Positions 25,166 through 34,354 of a DNA stretch of 64,000 nucleotides are shown here, piece after piece (position 1 is the stretch's first letter; each line of letters starts with the position of its first letter). Made by a program: the position numbers and the translations under genes. The stretch is from assembly GCF_000430785.1 (NCBI RefSeq), contig NZ_KE387249.1, positions 41,762 through 105,761 of the forward strand, in the 5' to 3' direction. The notes beneath the pieces were generated by a model. It was not told the DNA's origin. It saw only the letters and a program-made list of their open reading frames with translations, and made no database searches. The stretch is from Ectobacillus panaciterrae DSM 19096 (lineage in GTDB: Bacteria; Bacillota; Bacilli; Bacillales; Bacillaceae_G).

Positions 25166-26443
25166 TTATAACAGCTTTTGTACTTGAAAATTATAATCTT
25201 GAACTACCCAAGTTTGTGTGAACTGATTTTCCAATTTCCAATAGCTTATACCGCGAATACCATATTGTTTCACTGTATCAAATTTTGCTTGTATACTGCG
25301 CGCATCTTCAAACCAGACTTCATGTTGTTGGCCCGTTTCGTCGGTATAACGAAAAAAGGGAGACTGATATGTTTCATGATAATAGATCTCGGCACCATAT
25401 TTGGCAGCCGTTCGAATTGCTTCTTGATTACTGACGACCCTTGCAAATGTTCCTTGAACCCAGGGTATTTTCCAGTCTCTTCCGTATAAAGGTATCCCCA
25501 TATGGATTTTATTGCGCGGAATGGCTGTAACAGCATAATTCAAAACACGTTTCACTTCATTAATTGGAGCAATTGCCAATGGCGGTCCGCCAGCCCATCC
25601 CCATTCATAAGTCATGAGTATAACAAAATCTAAAATTTTCCCTTGAGCGGTATAATCTTGTGCTTCGTATAGCAATCCCTTTTGTTCGTCATTAACTTTC
25701 GGTGGCAGCGCTGCAGAAACAGAGAACCTCTCTTTGTGCAACTTAGTTACTACTCGCTGTAAAAACGCATTATAATTCTCGCGATCCTCTGGATATATAT
25801 ATTCAAAATCAAAGCTTAAACCAGTGTAGCCTTTATTCCTCATTATATTAAGTATATTTGTAATAAGCGTTTCTTGTAGATTAGGTTTACGAAGAATAGC
25901 TGCCACAAGGTCAGAGTCGAATTTTCCATCCGCAAGGTTTGCGAGAACAAGAAGAGGCGCTATATGTTGAGCCTTGGAAGCTGCTAAAATAGATTTATCG
26001 TTTATCGTGATAACGGTACCGTCTTTTTTGAAAGTATACGTAAACGGGGTAAGATAAGTAAGGTACTGCCCTACATTTGCGATTTCTTTTGCCCCTTTAT
26101 CACTCATATTCGTAGTATAACTATTTACCTCAATCTTTGTCCGGGAACTTGTAGGGACGATTAGGCTTTGCCCTGGATAAATCGGGGAGTAAATATTAAG
26201 TTTGTTTGCTTGTAAAATGGATTGTACCGAGACTCCATACTGCTGGGCGATTGACGGGAGGCTATCTCCTACATTAACGATATGACTTATCAAATCAGGT
26301 GTAGGAATGATAAGTGATTGACCGACTACTAAAGTATGGGGATTTTCTAGTCCATTCGCCTTGATTATTTGATTCATGTCAACATTATAATATCTTGAAA
26401 GTGCCCATAAGGTATCTCCCCTTTGTACCACGTGTATTTGCAT
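25166..26443 (-). CDS. sleL: LysM-GH18 spore cortex fragment-lytic enzyme (SleL/YaaH-like)
   Basis: This 425-residue protein has two LysM modules (about 2-46, HVVQRGDTLWALSRYYNVDM; about 52-96, HIVNVGDSLPSIAQQYGVSV) that bind peptidoglycan, then a GH18 domain (about 110-420). GLSFDFEYIYPED has the family acid (DxxDxDxE-type, catalytic Glu), and YDEWF-like regions are replaced by VILMTYEWGWAGGPP. There is no signal peptide, as usual for SleL/YaaH spore proteins. Known role: N-acetylglucosaminidase that trims cortex muropeptides in germination. GGAGGCG precedes the ATG. YaaH-type paralogues exist in Bacillus, so the exact name is less sure than the family. Confidence 0.88.
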   Translation of the reverse strand: MQIHVVQRGDTLWALSRYYNVDMNQIIKANGLENPHTLVVGQSLIIPTPDLISHIVNVGDSLPSIAQQYGVSVQSILQANKLNIYSPIYPGQSLIVPTSSRTKIEVNSYTTNMSDKGAKEIANVGQYLTYLTPFTYTFKKDGTVITINDKSILAASKAQHIAPLLVLANLADGKFDSDLVAAILRKPNLQETLITNILNIMRNKGYTGLSFDFEYIYPEDRENYNAFLQRVVTKLHKERFSVSAALPPKVNDEQKGLLYEAQDYTAQGKILDFVILMTYEWGWAGGPPLAIAPINEVKRVLNYAVTAIPRNKIHMGIPLYGRDWKIPWVQGTFARVVSNQEAIRTAAKYGAEIYYHETYQSPFFRYTDETGQQHEVWFEDARSIQAKFDTVKQYGIRGISYWKLENQFTQTWVVQDYNFQVQKLL

Positions 26444-26692
26444 AGGCTCGCCTCCTCATATTTCACTTTTATATACTTTATGACATCGATACTATAGATA
26501 TTTAGCTCTATAAGAAAAATAATTTTGCGCAGCAAAACTAAACACTTGTGAAAATGTTCTGTGAGGTTTTTATGTATTAAATTTTAGCTGGAGTGTCTCT
26601 TATTTTTATAATTTATTAATATTGCAGAAACGCTGATATAATACGATCTGTTTTTTGGTCAATAAACAGTATAGTCTTAACACCCTCAGAAA

Positions 26693-26954
26693 TTATTCCA
26701 ATGTATCAATTACCACGTCCTCTATATATCTATCATACGTTTCTTTAATAATGTTCAACAGCCATCTATCCGAATTGATTAGCTTGTCCAACTTTGTTTG
26801 CATTTGTATCTCATTGCTGATGTGGTTACGCACCGTCTTCTCGCTGATGAACAATTCGCCGGCGATTTCTTTCGTCGTCTTGTCTTGTACAAGCAGCTCG
26901 AATACTTCGCGTTCCCTTTTCGTAAGCCGAGGATCCAAAGTCTTTTTCCTTCAA
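26693..26954 (-). pseudogene. gerE: gerE-like regulator, frameshifted and with a foreign C-terminus
   Basis: The segment LTKREREVFELLVQDKTTKE through SEKTVRNHISN is close to the helix-turn-helix of the sporulation regulator GerE. The ancestral start is a TTG at 26954 with AGGAGGG upstream, encoding LKEKDF, but this is out of frame with the HTH. A TTG at 26938 is the only in-frame start and has no ribosome site. After HISN the sequence turns to EIQMQTKLDKLINSDRWLLN, unlike GerE. Frameshift plus replaced end suggest a dead or chimeric copy. An intact gerE is expected elsewhere in the genome. The region 26955-27300 holds no convincing gene. Confidence 0.65.
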
Positions 26955-27302
26955 CTGTTATAACCCTCCTTGCCTACGCCAGAGCCAAATTGGGATTTGG
27001 GTATCTATTTAGTCTTTGTATTGTATGAAAGCATGACACTTGTAGTGCATGAATTTGGGTGGGATTTTTTTGGAGGGCGGGTTTTATTTGTAGTTGCGTT
27101 ATGTATAGATGTTCGGAACTATTGTATTCATGGTCAGAGTTGCATATGCTTAATTCTTCTTACACACATCCCTCCAGAAGTTTTTATTAGTAAAATAAAA
27201 AGATAAATTAATTTATCTGTTATCTAGAGAAATTTCTGTCGTTTCTATAATTTCCTTCCAGCTTTCACACAAATTCACTTGTTTACAATCACTAAGGAAC
27301 AA

Positions 27303-27340
27303 AATAAGACTGTGAAGAAGAGTTACTTCACAGTCTTATA
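27303..27340 (-). terminator. Terminator after the SUKH gene
   Basis: AAGACTGTGAAG pairs with CTTCACAGTCTT; on the minus strand ATTTTG follows. It is about 100 bases after the stop of the SMI1/KNR4 gene. Confidence 0.75.
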
Positions 27341-27443
27341 AAATATGATATGAATGCTTTAATTTCACATAAATTCTTATTATCAAAAGTGAGTACAATT
27401 TACTTAACTATCGACTTGTTAATCAAATTATCTAAACCTATAA

Positions 27444-27884
27444 TTAGGGATTTTTCAACCTACTAATAAACGCTTTAAAGCTATCGGCAATTTTATAAGT
27501 ATTTTCTACTTCGCTTGATTGCGGGAAATAAAAAGAGTGATCCCAATAATACACACCGTAGTTTTCAACATCTGTAATGAGTACAATCAATCCTGATCCC
27601 GGGTCGTCACCTATTATTAAACTTTTCGGTAACATATTTTCTTCGAATTCTTCATAACACGTACTTAAATCAAAAGATCTTTTCACATCTACACCATATA
27701 AAACGTCTAGAGGAATTTCTTGATTCAATTCCTTAACAAAGAATGTACTGTATCTAACTTTAGAAGTGCCCCCATTATATTCACTTAAAAATCTTTTATA
27801 ATCTTCCGGAAGCGTGAACCCTAAGAGTTGTTCTAACTGTCTGATTGATTCTTCTGTTGCTTTACCAAAAGGTTTTACATTCAT
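27444..27884 (-). CDS. SMI1/KNR4 (SUKH) family immunity-type protein
   Basis: This 146-residue protein shows the SUKH pattern: IRQLEQLLGFTLPEDYKRFLSEYNGG near the N-terminus (about 11-36), IIGDDPGSGLIVLI in the middle and VYYWDHSFYF later. Known members are immunity proteins of polymorphic toxin systems. The ATG at 27884 is preceded by AAGGGTGG. It lies in a small cassette with a toxin-like fragment (28428) and another small acidic protein (28132). Between it and the latter (27885-28091) is a short broken stretch with frames such as TPLPKSE and FVPPEIWGLRS that may be the remains of its own toxin. Confidence 0.82.
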   Translation of the reverse strand: MNVKPFGKATEESIRQLEQLLGFTLPEDYKRFLSEYNGGTSKVRYSTFFVKELNQEIPLDVLYGVDVKRSFDLSTCYEEFEENMLPKSLIIGDDPGSGLIVLITDVENYGVYYWDHSFYFPQSSEVENTYKIADSFKAFISRLKNP

Positions 27885-28091
27885 CTTTAACCACCCTTTT
27901 TTCCTTTTCTTCATAAGAGCACTTAAAAATCTTCCCTATTTGATAGGAAGAGCTCAATCCATACTCGTTGATACCGGTGTTTTGACGGTTAAAGAACCCG
28001 TGAATTCTGTGAAGATAAAATAGAACGCAAACCCCATATCTCAGGCGGTACAAACTATTCGCTCTTCGGCAGAGGGGTGTGTGATCCGATA

Positions 28092-28122
28092 ATAAAAGTG
28101 AGGTATCTCTCCTCACTTTTTC
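28092..28122 (-). terminator. Terminator after the 92-residue protein gene
   Basis: AAAAGTGAGG pairs with CCTCACTTTT around a short loop. It is ten bases past the stop codon on the minus strand. Confidence 0.8.
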
Positions 28123-28131
28123 ATTACAATA

Positions 28132-28410
28132 TTATCTCCATCTCCAATTGATTTCACCATCTTCATAAATAGCTGGTAACTCGATACCCTTCAGTTCCTG
28201 TTGGTCATTCATGATAAACCAATTTACTTCATCTAACCATTCAGGATTCATATCTTCTTCTACAAACCCTTCTTCGTCAATAAGCTTAACAAAAAATTCT
28301 TGAAATTTGCTCATATTTTCATTTGGCTCTATTGTACCAAACATCCATGTTCCTTCTGCGCTTACATTAAGAATGGAGCCTAGACACTCTTTCTTGAAGT
28401 ACAGTTTCAT
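28132..28410 (-). CDS. Small acidic protein, candidate immunity protein
   Basis: This 92-residue acidic protein starts MKLYFKKECLGSILNVSAEG and is rich in Glu, Asp and Trp (DEVNWFIMNDQQE, GEINWRWR). GGAAGG precedes the ATG, and it begins 17 bases after the toxin-like fragment ends, the usual spacing of a toxin and its antidote. It is cytosolic, with no membrane segment. I do not recognise the family; immunity function is inferred from position, size and charge only. Confidence 0.6.
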   Translation of the reverse strand: MKLYFKKECLGSILNVSAEGTWMFGTIEPNENMSKFQEFFVKLIDEEGFVEEDMNPEWLDEVNWFIMNDQQELKGIELPAIYEDGEINWRWR

Positions 28411-28427
28411 GACTGTCCCATCCTTCC

Positions 28428-28736
28428 CTACTCTTTAATTTTAAAGAACTCTTTTGGAATTTCTCCTTTTATTAGATACTCTGAATCCCTTTTTGTCCAT
28501 GATAAAGCTTTGTTTTTCCAGAAGTCCGAAGTTGTAGTATCCCGTTCAATCAATTTTTCAATCTGCTTTGGAGCCAGTATTGCAACATTCTTCACTTCTC
28601 CACTACGGATAGCTTGTCTTAAAGCAGGTAAGTCTACTTCTATTGCTTTATCCCCGTATGTACCAATGACCTCACTATTACGTGTAAAACTTGTAAAGGG
28701 ACTGTTTCCTTTTATCACAACAAACTTATTTTCCAA
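28428..28736 (-). pseudogene. Orphan C-terminal toxin-domain fragment
   Basis: The frame is open from a stop at 28752 and has no ATG; the first possible start is a TTG at 28736 without a ribosome site. It reads FVVIKGNSPFTSFTRNSEVI, then DLPALRQAIRSGEVKNVAI and SEYLIKGEIPKEFF. The S-F-T segment and the E-Y-L-I-x-G-E-I-P end resemble ADP-ribosyltransferase-like toxin domains (inference, weak). Upstream is the terminator of the RND gene, so no toxin body or promoter remains. It looks like the tip of a polymorphic toxin left with its immunity gene. Confidence 0.5.
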
Positions 28737-28752
28737 TGGATAACTACTCTGT

Positions 28753-28796
28753 TAAAATACCCGGGCTCGGAGGTATCCTCAAACCCGGGTGTTTTA
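28753..28796 (-). terminator. Terminator of the RND transporter gene
   Basis: ACCCGGG pairs with CCCGGGT with an inner GAGG/CCTC stem; on the minus strand TATTTTAAC follows. It is about 12 bases after the RND stop codon. Confidence 0.85.
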
Positions 28797-28808
28797 ATGT
28801 TCATGAGC

Positions 28809-31800
28809 TTAGCGCATATCCTGTGTTCTAGCTTCTGTTACTGCTAGTTTTTTAGGAACATACTTCTTATGGAGCCATTCGTACATAATTGGGATAATAA
28901 TAAAACTGTTACATGTGGACGTAATCATCCCCCCGATTACCACGATTCCTAGCGTTTGAGAAATTACAGTATCCGCACTATGTGAGAACGCAAGAGGTAA
29001 TAACGTAAGGATTGTAGCACCGGCAGTCATCAAGATTGGTCGAATCCTAGACAGACTGCCTTGTAATACAGCTGCTTTTACATCCATTCCTTCTTTTCGG
29101 TTTCGTTCGATCTTGTCGATTAATACAATTCCGTTCGTTACCACGATTCCCGTCAGCATCAGCACACCAATTAAGGCAGCTAAGTTCCACTCCCCGCCGA
29201 ATAATACCAGTGCAACTACTACACCACTTAAGGCAAGCGGAATGCTGAGGAGTACAGCTAGTGGAGCTCTCCAGCCTTTAAATACTGATGAAGTAATCAG
29301 TAACACTAATAAAATGGAGAACGCTACAGCAACTGACATATCAAAAATCATTTGTTTGACTTGTTCTGATATGCCTCCCATAGAATAACTTACACCATTC
29401 GGAAGCTTCATGTTTTGCAGTGTTTGATCCACTTGGCCTGAAACTTTGCTAATGTCATTCGATGTAATTTGAGCCGTAACGACAGAGAATGGTTGACCAT
29501 CTCGTTCACTAATTGTAGACGGAGATGCATCTTTTGTAATCGTTGCTAATTGGTCAAATCTTACACTGTTTCCATCTTTCGCTTTAAATGTTTCACCTGC
29601 CAGTGAGGACATTACGTCGCTTGGCGAAGCATTAAGCTGAACCTTTGCATCTTGTCCAGAAGAAATTTGATCTAGGTATACGTCTACTGGAAGGCTCTTG
29701 TGATCAATCGTGATAGTTGCATCTTTTGTCTGTACCATATATCTGTTTACTACTTTCAGGATATCGGCAACATTCACACCTCGTTGTTCAATGGCTGAAC
29801 GATTTAAAATTACTTTATATTTTGGTAACCCATTCGTTAGATCTACTTTTCCATCTACGCTTAATCCAGATATTTTTGCTAACTCGGTTCGAACTGTTTG
29901 AGCAGTTTGATCCAGTGTCGCTTGGTCTGCACCAGTCAGCAATAGTTTCATTTGAGAATCGTCGCCGGAGATATTCTGGCTGGTCACAGTGTATGCTACT
30001 TTATCAGAAAGATGTGGTAACTCTGATTGCAATGTGGTAATAACTGAATCAGCATCCTTAGCATCTTTCAATGCAATAGACAGATTCGCAACATTTGGAT
30101 TCTGAATAAATCCTCCACCTTGGTCAAATACATCATCACTTTGAGGGGTCATCGTGGACCCAAAGCTAGATGAATAGGATTTTACCTTAGCATTTGTTTG
30201 TAAAGCTTTTTCTACTTTTTGAACTTCCGCATCTACCTCTGGTAAGGTACTTCCTTTAGGTAGTTCCATCTTAACAGCAATTTGACCAGATTTAGCGCTT
30301 GGCAAAAAGCTGACAGGGAGAAATGCAGCATAAACGGCTGCGAAGATAAAGATGATTCCGGATACGAATAACATTGTCTTTTTACGCTTAAAAGCAGATT
30401 GTAAAATCGGCTTCATTATCGGCTCCATGCTTACCGTTTTTTTATTGGATGGAGCACCTTTCCAGCCCATGAATGCTAAAGCTGGGATAACGAACATCGC
30501 AACAAAGAATGAAGTAATAAGCGCAATGACCACTGACCAAGCAAATCCGCTGTAAGATGCACTTATAATGCCTCCTACCATGGCGATTGGTATATATACT
30601 GCAATGGTTGTTAAAGTGGACGCGAGAATTGCAGGTAACATTTCCGTTACGGCAGACGCCAGTAATGGAAGTAAAGCTTTCTCGTTCGATTCTTCTCTTT
30701 TACGGTACATGTTATCCAAAATGACAATCGAATCATCCACAATTCGTCCCATCGCTACAATCAGACCGGAAACCGTTAAGATATTTAACGTGATACCCAT
30801 AGATTTCAATATCGCAGTTGTTGCCAATAAAGAAATCGGTAATGAGATTGCGATGAGTAAAGTGGATCGAACATTACGGAAAAAGAAAAAGACACAAATC
30901 ATAGAGAATAAACAGCCGAGTAATCCTTCTCGAACTAACCCAAATAAGGAACTGTTTAACTCCTGTTCACGATCCAATAAGGCATGTAACGAAACGTCAC
31001 CATTTTTAACGGATGCAAGATGTTGCACTCGATCTTTTACCTGTTCTGCTACGTCGGTAATATTAGCAGAAGGTGTTTTAATGACGTTTAGCACCACGCT
31101 AGCTTGACCATTTGTTCTAGACACGGTCTTCATATCATTTAAGGAATGAGAGATATCTGCGATCGATGATAAAGGTACGGATTTCCCTTCCGTATTTTTA
31201 ACAAGTACATTTTTAATTTGTTGTTCATCTAGTGTTAATCCATCGAAGCTTACTGGGATGGATAATTGATTATTTAACATCGTTCCTTTTGGCAAACTTG
31301 GGAGAGATGTAGCTAATGCTTTATTGATATCATCTAGTGTTAATCCGTTTTTTACTAATTCTTTCATGCGTACGGTTAACACAAACCCATCTTTTGCTCC
31401 TCCAAAGACGCTCACATCTGAAACACCTGGTACAGATTTCATTTGCTTCACAATGTCTTGTTGTACGTTAGAGCGCAGTGCTTGTTCATTAAACTTAGAA
31501 CTTGTTAAGCTATACGTTAAAATAGGAAATGAACTTGTAGTTACTCTCGTCACAGTTGGTTTCGCTGTAACAGTAGGCGGTAACTGAGCATTTGCCAATG
31601 CTTTATTTACTTCATCTTCCGCTTTCTTCATGTCAAAATTCATAGGAAAATACAAACTCATAAACAAACCACCATCATATGAGGTTGTCTCTACGTTCGC
31701 TAATCCGTCTGTAGTTTGTACAGCACTCTCAAGCGGGTCTGTAATCTCCTTCTTGATTTGATCTGCTTGCTCCGCAGGAACACGCATACTTACTGTAAGA

Positions 31801-31934
31801 GTGTTATTATTAATTCCTGGTAAGTAGTCGCGCTGCATTTGGAAAGCAGAAATGCCCCCCCAAGCCAATATAATGAGAGCACAAACAATCATTAATATGC
31901 CTCGTTGCATCGTTCCCTCAACAATCTTCTTCAT
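28809..31934 (-). CDS. RND-family efflux transporter (SwrC/AcrB-like)
   Basis: This 1041-residue protein is a full-length RND pump of the HAE/AcrB type: helix 1 near the N-terminus, two large periplasm-type loops (about 30-330 and 550-850) and two six-helix bundles. VIVAMGRIVDDSIVILDNMYR carries the paired Asp of the proton relay in helix 4, and GVLMLTGIVVTNGIVLIDKI is helix 10. Known Bacillus relative SwrC (YerP) exports surfactin and aids swarming. The ATG at 31934 with AAGGAG is preferred to one 21 bases upstream. No membrane-fusion protein gene is adjacent, as is common for the Firmicute type. Substrate unproven. Confidence 0.94.
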   Translation of the reverse strand: MKKIVEGTMQRGILMIVCALIILAWGGISAFQMQRDYLPGINNNTLTVSMRVPAEQADQIKKEITDPLESAVQTTDGLANVETTSYDGGLFMSLYFPMNFDMKKAEDEVNKALANAQLPPTVTAKPTVTRVTTSSFPILTYSLTSSKFNEQALRSNVQQDIVKQMKSVPGVSDVSVFGGAKDGFVLTVRMKELVKNGLTLDDINKALATSLPSLPKGTMLNNQLSIPVSFDGLTLDEQQIKNVLVKNTEGKSVPLSSIADISHSLNDMKTVSRTNGQASVVLNVIKTPSANITDVAEQVKDRVQHLASVKNGDVSLHALLDREQELNSSLFGLVREGLLGCLFSMICVFFFFRNVRSTLLIAISLPISLLATTAILKSMGITLNILTVSGLIVAMGRIVDDSIVILDNMYRKREESNEKALLPLLASAVTEMLPAILASTLTTIAVYIPIAMVGGIISASYSGFAWSVVIALITSFFVAMFVIPALAFMGWKGAPSNKKTVSMEPIMKPILQSAFKRKKTMLFVSGIIFIFAAVYAAFLPVSFLPSAKSGQIAVKMELPKGSTLPEVDAEVQKVEKALQTNAKVKSYSSSFGSTMTPQSDDVFDQGGGFIQNPNVANLSIALKDAKDADSVITTLQSELPHLSDKVAYTVTSQNISGDDSQMKLLLTGADQATLDQTAQTVRTELAKISGLSVDGKVDLTNGLPKYKVILNRSAIEQRGVNVADILKVVNRYMVQTKDATITIDHKSLPVDVYLDQISSGQDAKVQLNASPSDVMSSLAGETFKAKDGNSVRFDQLATITKDASPSTISERDGQPFSVVTAQITSNDISKVSGQVDQTLQNMKLPNGVSYSMGGISEQVKQMIFDMSVAVAFSILLVLLITSSVFKGWRAPLAVLLSIPLALSGVVVALVLFGGEWNLAALIGVLMLTGIVVTNGIVLIDKIERNRKEGMDVKAAVLQGSLSRIRPILMTAGATILTLLPLAFSHSADTVISQTLGIVVIGGMITSTCNSFIIIPIMYEWLHKKYVPKKLAVTEARTQDMR

Positions 31935-32121
31935 TCTCTTATCTCCTTGTTTCATTCATGTAAATGGAATCTTCAAAATTCAAAATAAGTAAATTACAGT
32001 ACATCAAAAGAGACAAAAATAGAAAATACAACATTTCCCCATAATAAGAAAAAGTTTGTTTATCAAGTAATCATAGAGCCTTGTACTCTTATTACAGCCT
32101 CTTTTTCATTAGAAAAAATCC

Positions 32122-32730
32122 TCATTTTTCCTGATGTAGATCTTTATAGCTGTACTTAGCTAGGAAAGGGATATGTTTCGTTAATCTGTTATACATGTAG
32201 AACACTACTTGTACCAAAGGCTCCAGTTTTTTGGAGGACTGCATAATCAATATGCTTGCCCCATATGAAATAAGAGCGCCACCAATCACGTCCGCAGGAT
32301 AATGGACTCCGACGAATACACGTGAAATACCAACAATGATAGCCCATACTAATACGGGATACTTCCACGAATCGTTTCGCAGCAACATCGTACATGCTAT
32401 AGAGAATACTAATACCGCGTGATCACTTACAAACGAAGAATCGGCTGGATGCGGTATTAACTGGTGAACATGATGTGTTACGAATGGACGTGGATGATAG
32501 TAGACAAGGTGCAGGATTGCGTTTATGAACAATCCCAGTAAGCAAGAAAAGACAGCATATACAGCTGTGTACTGTTTTTCCGCTCGTTTTTCTTTGTTTG
32601 CAAACCATAGGAACAACATAAGTGCGATTGCGACATAAGGAACGCTATTAGTGATGAATATCATTCCTCTATCTAGATAAGAGGAATGACCGGACCAACC
32701 ATTAATCCATTGAAATATTTCATAGTTCAT
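32122..32730 (-). CDS. PAP2 undecaprenyl-diphosphatase (BcrC-like), copy 1
   Basis: This 202-residue membrane protein starts MNYEIFQWINGWSGHSS. YYHPRPF, SSFVSDHAV and SRVFVGVHYPADV are the three PAP2 phosphatase blocks (catalytic His in each of the last two). The lysine of block 1 is absent, and the overall pattern resembles B. subtilis BcrC. Known role: dephosphorylates undecaprenyl pyrophosphate outside the membrane and protects against bacitracin. The ATG at 32730 with AAGGAG eight bases upstream fits its paralogue at 53364. It is divergent from a DedA-PAP2 fusion gene. The 265 bases between them contain no clear ECF promoter. Confidence 0.88.
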   Translation of the reverse strand: MNYEIFQWINGWSGHSSYLDRGMIFITNSVPYVAIALMLFLWFANKEKRAEKQYTAVYAVFSCLLGLFINAILHLVYYHPRPFVTHHVHQLIPHPADSSFVSDHAVLVFSIACTMLLRNDSWKYPVLVWAIIVGISRVFVGVHYPADVIGGALISYGASILIMQSSKKLEPLVQVVFYMYNRLTKHIPFLAKYSYKDLHQEK

Positions 32731-32995
32731 ATTGTTCATCTCCTTGCTTATATGGTTTTGGTTCCTCGTGTAAAATCAAGTTGACCAAAACATGCATTCT
32801 GAGTGTATCGAGGGAACCTGAACATCCTATGAAAATTACATTAAAAATGGATTAAAAAAGAAAAAGAAACGAGAGTTTAGTGCTATAGTGGTTTAAAAAT
32901 GAAGACAAAAACAATTGGTAACCAATTGCATGTGCAAAGCATCTTTTGTTACCTAAAAGATAAGAACGAAAAAGAATCAGGCTCGGAGGAATGAC

Positions 32996-34279
32996 ATGGA
33001 ACATTTTATTTCAATATTTGAGCATCACAGTTATCTAATTTTATTTGCAGTGATCGTACTTGAACTTATTGCGATTCCTATTTCAGGTGAATTCTTTATG
33101 AGTTATGCCGGATACTTCGTGTTTCAAGGAAAAATGGATTATACTTTGGCTCTTTTAACAACGATCGCTGCAGGGGGAATTGGCATCACAATCACATACT
33201 GGATCGGAAGGATGGGTGGCTATAGACTCATTGAGAAGTACGGGAAGTATGTTCACCTAGGTCCTAAAACATATAACAAAACAGCTGCCTGGATGGAACG
33301 GTCTGGTAGTAAATTATTGTTGTTTGCGTACTTCATTCCCGGGATTCGGCACTTTACAGGGTACGTATCCGGCATTTCCAAAATGCCGTATCGAACCTTT
33401 TTTATTCCAGCTTATATAGGGGCAAGTTTATGGGGAATTTGCTTTATTACACTCGGGAAAATATTAGGACCGCGCTGGGAGGACTTCCATAAATCGGCCG
33501 GTCGATATCTGATCATCATTATCCTTGTACTTGCTTTAGTTTTAGGAGCGTTACTAGCTTACCGATTTTATAAGAATCAAATCAAAAGCTTTTTCGTACG
33601 ACTGCTTAACAGGATCATGTCTTACTTTCGAACCATCCGGGCAACGAAAGTATTCCTTATCGGTCTTACACTGGCCTTGCTAGGAATGATTATCTTAATG
33701 CTCGGACTTGCGCAGGATTACTTATATAATGAATTTACTCAGTTTAATGAAGTTACTGCATATATTGTCCATTCTATATTCCAAACAGGATGGATAAGTA
33801 GTATGAGAAGACTCCTTGTGTTGCAGTCTCCCATCGTATTTAGTGTCCTAATTATTATTACGATTTTAGCCATTTGGAGAAAAGGGAGGAATAGATGGCT
33901 TGAAGGCCTTTTGCTGACTATCACTATACTAGGGGCGCACATATATCATAATGCGATCTTACATGGACTGTCGTATTTTCATTTTGTTGGAAAAGAAGCA
34001 GCAACTCGCTCTCCTGCTTTTCCGGATGAAAAAGCAACAATCACCATCATTATATATGGCACGTGCTTATTTCTAACGCTACGCCATCTGAAGAATACGT
34101 ATATACAATTTGTTGGTCCCATCCTGGGTATCTTACTTTTATTATGTGTAGCTATTTCGAACATTGCGCTTTATCATGTACTTCCGAGTGATATCGCAGG
34201 CGGATATGTATACGGCGCAGTGTGGATGTTTTTGAACTTCTTGCTGTTTGAGATGTTGCGCCTTACAATAAGTAAGTAA
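32996..34279 (+). CDS. DedA-PAP2 fusion membrane protein, copy 1
   Basis: This 427-residue protein joins a DedA (SNARE-associated) domain (about 15-180) to a PAP2-like domain (about 220-425). ELIAIPISGEFFMSYAGYFV and FAYFIPGIRHFTGYVSGIS are DedA hallmarks. In the PAP2 part, block 2 is FPDEKAT instead of PSGH, and block 3 is SNIALYHVLPSDIAGG (the Arg replaced by Asn, His and Asp kept), so hydrolase activity is doubtful. Known DedA members such as UptA recycle undecaprenyl phosphate across the membrane. GGAGGAATGAC precedes the ATG. A response regulator gene follows 75 bases later, so signal-linked expression is likely. Confidence 0.87.
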   Translation: MEHFISIFEHHSYLILFAVIVLELIAIPISGEFFMSYAGYFVFQGKMDYTLALLTTIAAGGIGITITYWIGRMGGYRLIEKYGKYVHLGPKTYNKTAAWMERSGSKLLLFAYFIPGIRHFTGYVSGISKMPYRTFFIPAYIGASLWGICFITLGKILGPRWEDFHKSAGRYLIIIILVLALVLGALLAYRFYKNQIKSFFVRLLNRIMSYFRTIRATKVFLIGLTLALLGMIILMLGLAQDYLYNEFTQFNEVTAYIVHSIFQTGWISSMRRLLVLQSPIVFSVLIIITILAIWRKGRNRWLEGLLLTITILGAHIYHNAILHGLSYFHFVGKEAATRSPAFPDEKATITIIIYGTCLFLTLRHLKNTYIQFVGPILGILLLLCVAISNIALYHVLPSDIAGGYVYGAVWMFLNFLLFEMLRLTISK

Positions 34280-34354
34280 ATGTAATATCCAGTGTATACA
34301 GACCGTTTTCACGGGGAACATGTCGGGTAATGAATGCGGAAAGAAGAGGAGATT

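Noticed and set aside
26970..27206. 78-residue plus-strand frame after the gerE remnant
   Set aside because: No ribosome site, no recognisable pattern, and the composition looks non-coding.
28510..28743. 77-residue plus-strand frame opposite the toxin fragment
   Set aside because: Antisense to a frame with better protein-like composition and adjacent immunity gene; no ribosome site.
30568..31107. 179-residue plus-strand open frame inside the RND gene
   Set aside because: It lies antisense to a conserved pump gene, and its Ser/Thr/Ile-rich composition is what that pump's codons give on the other strand.
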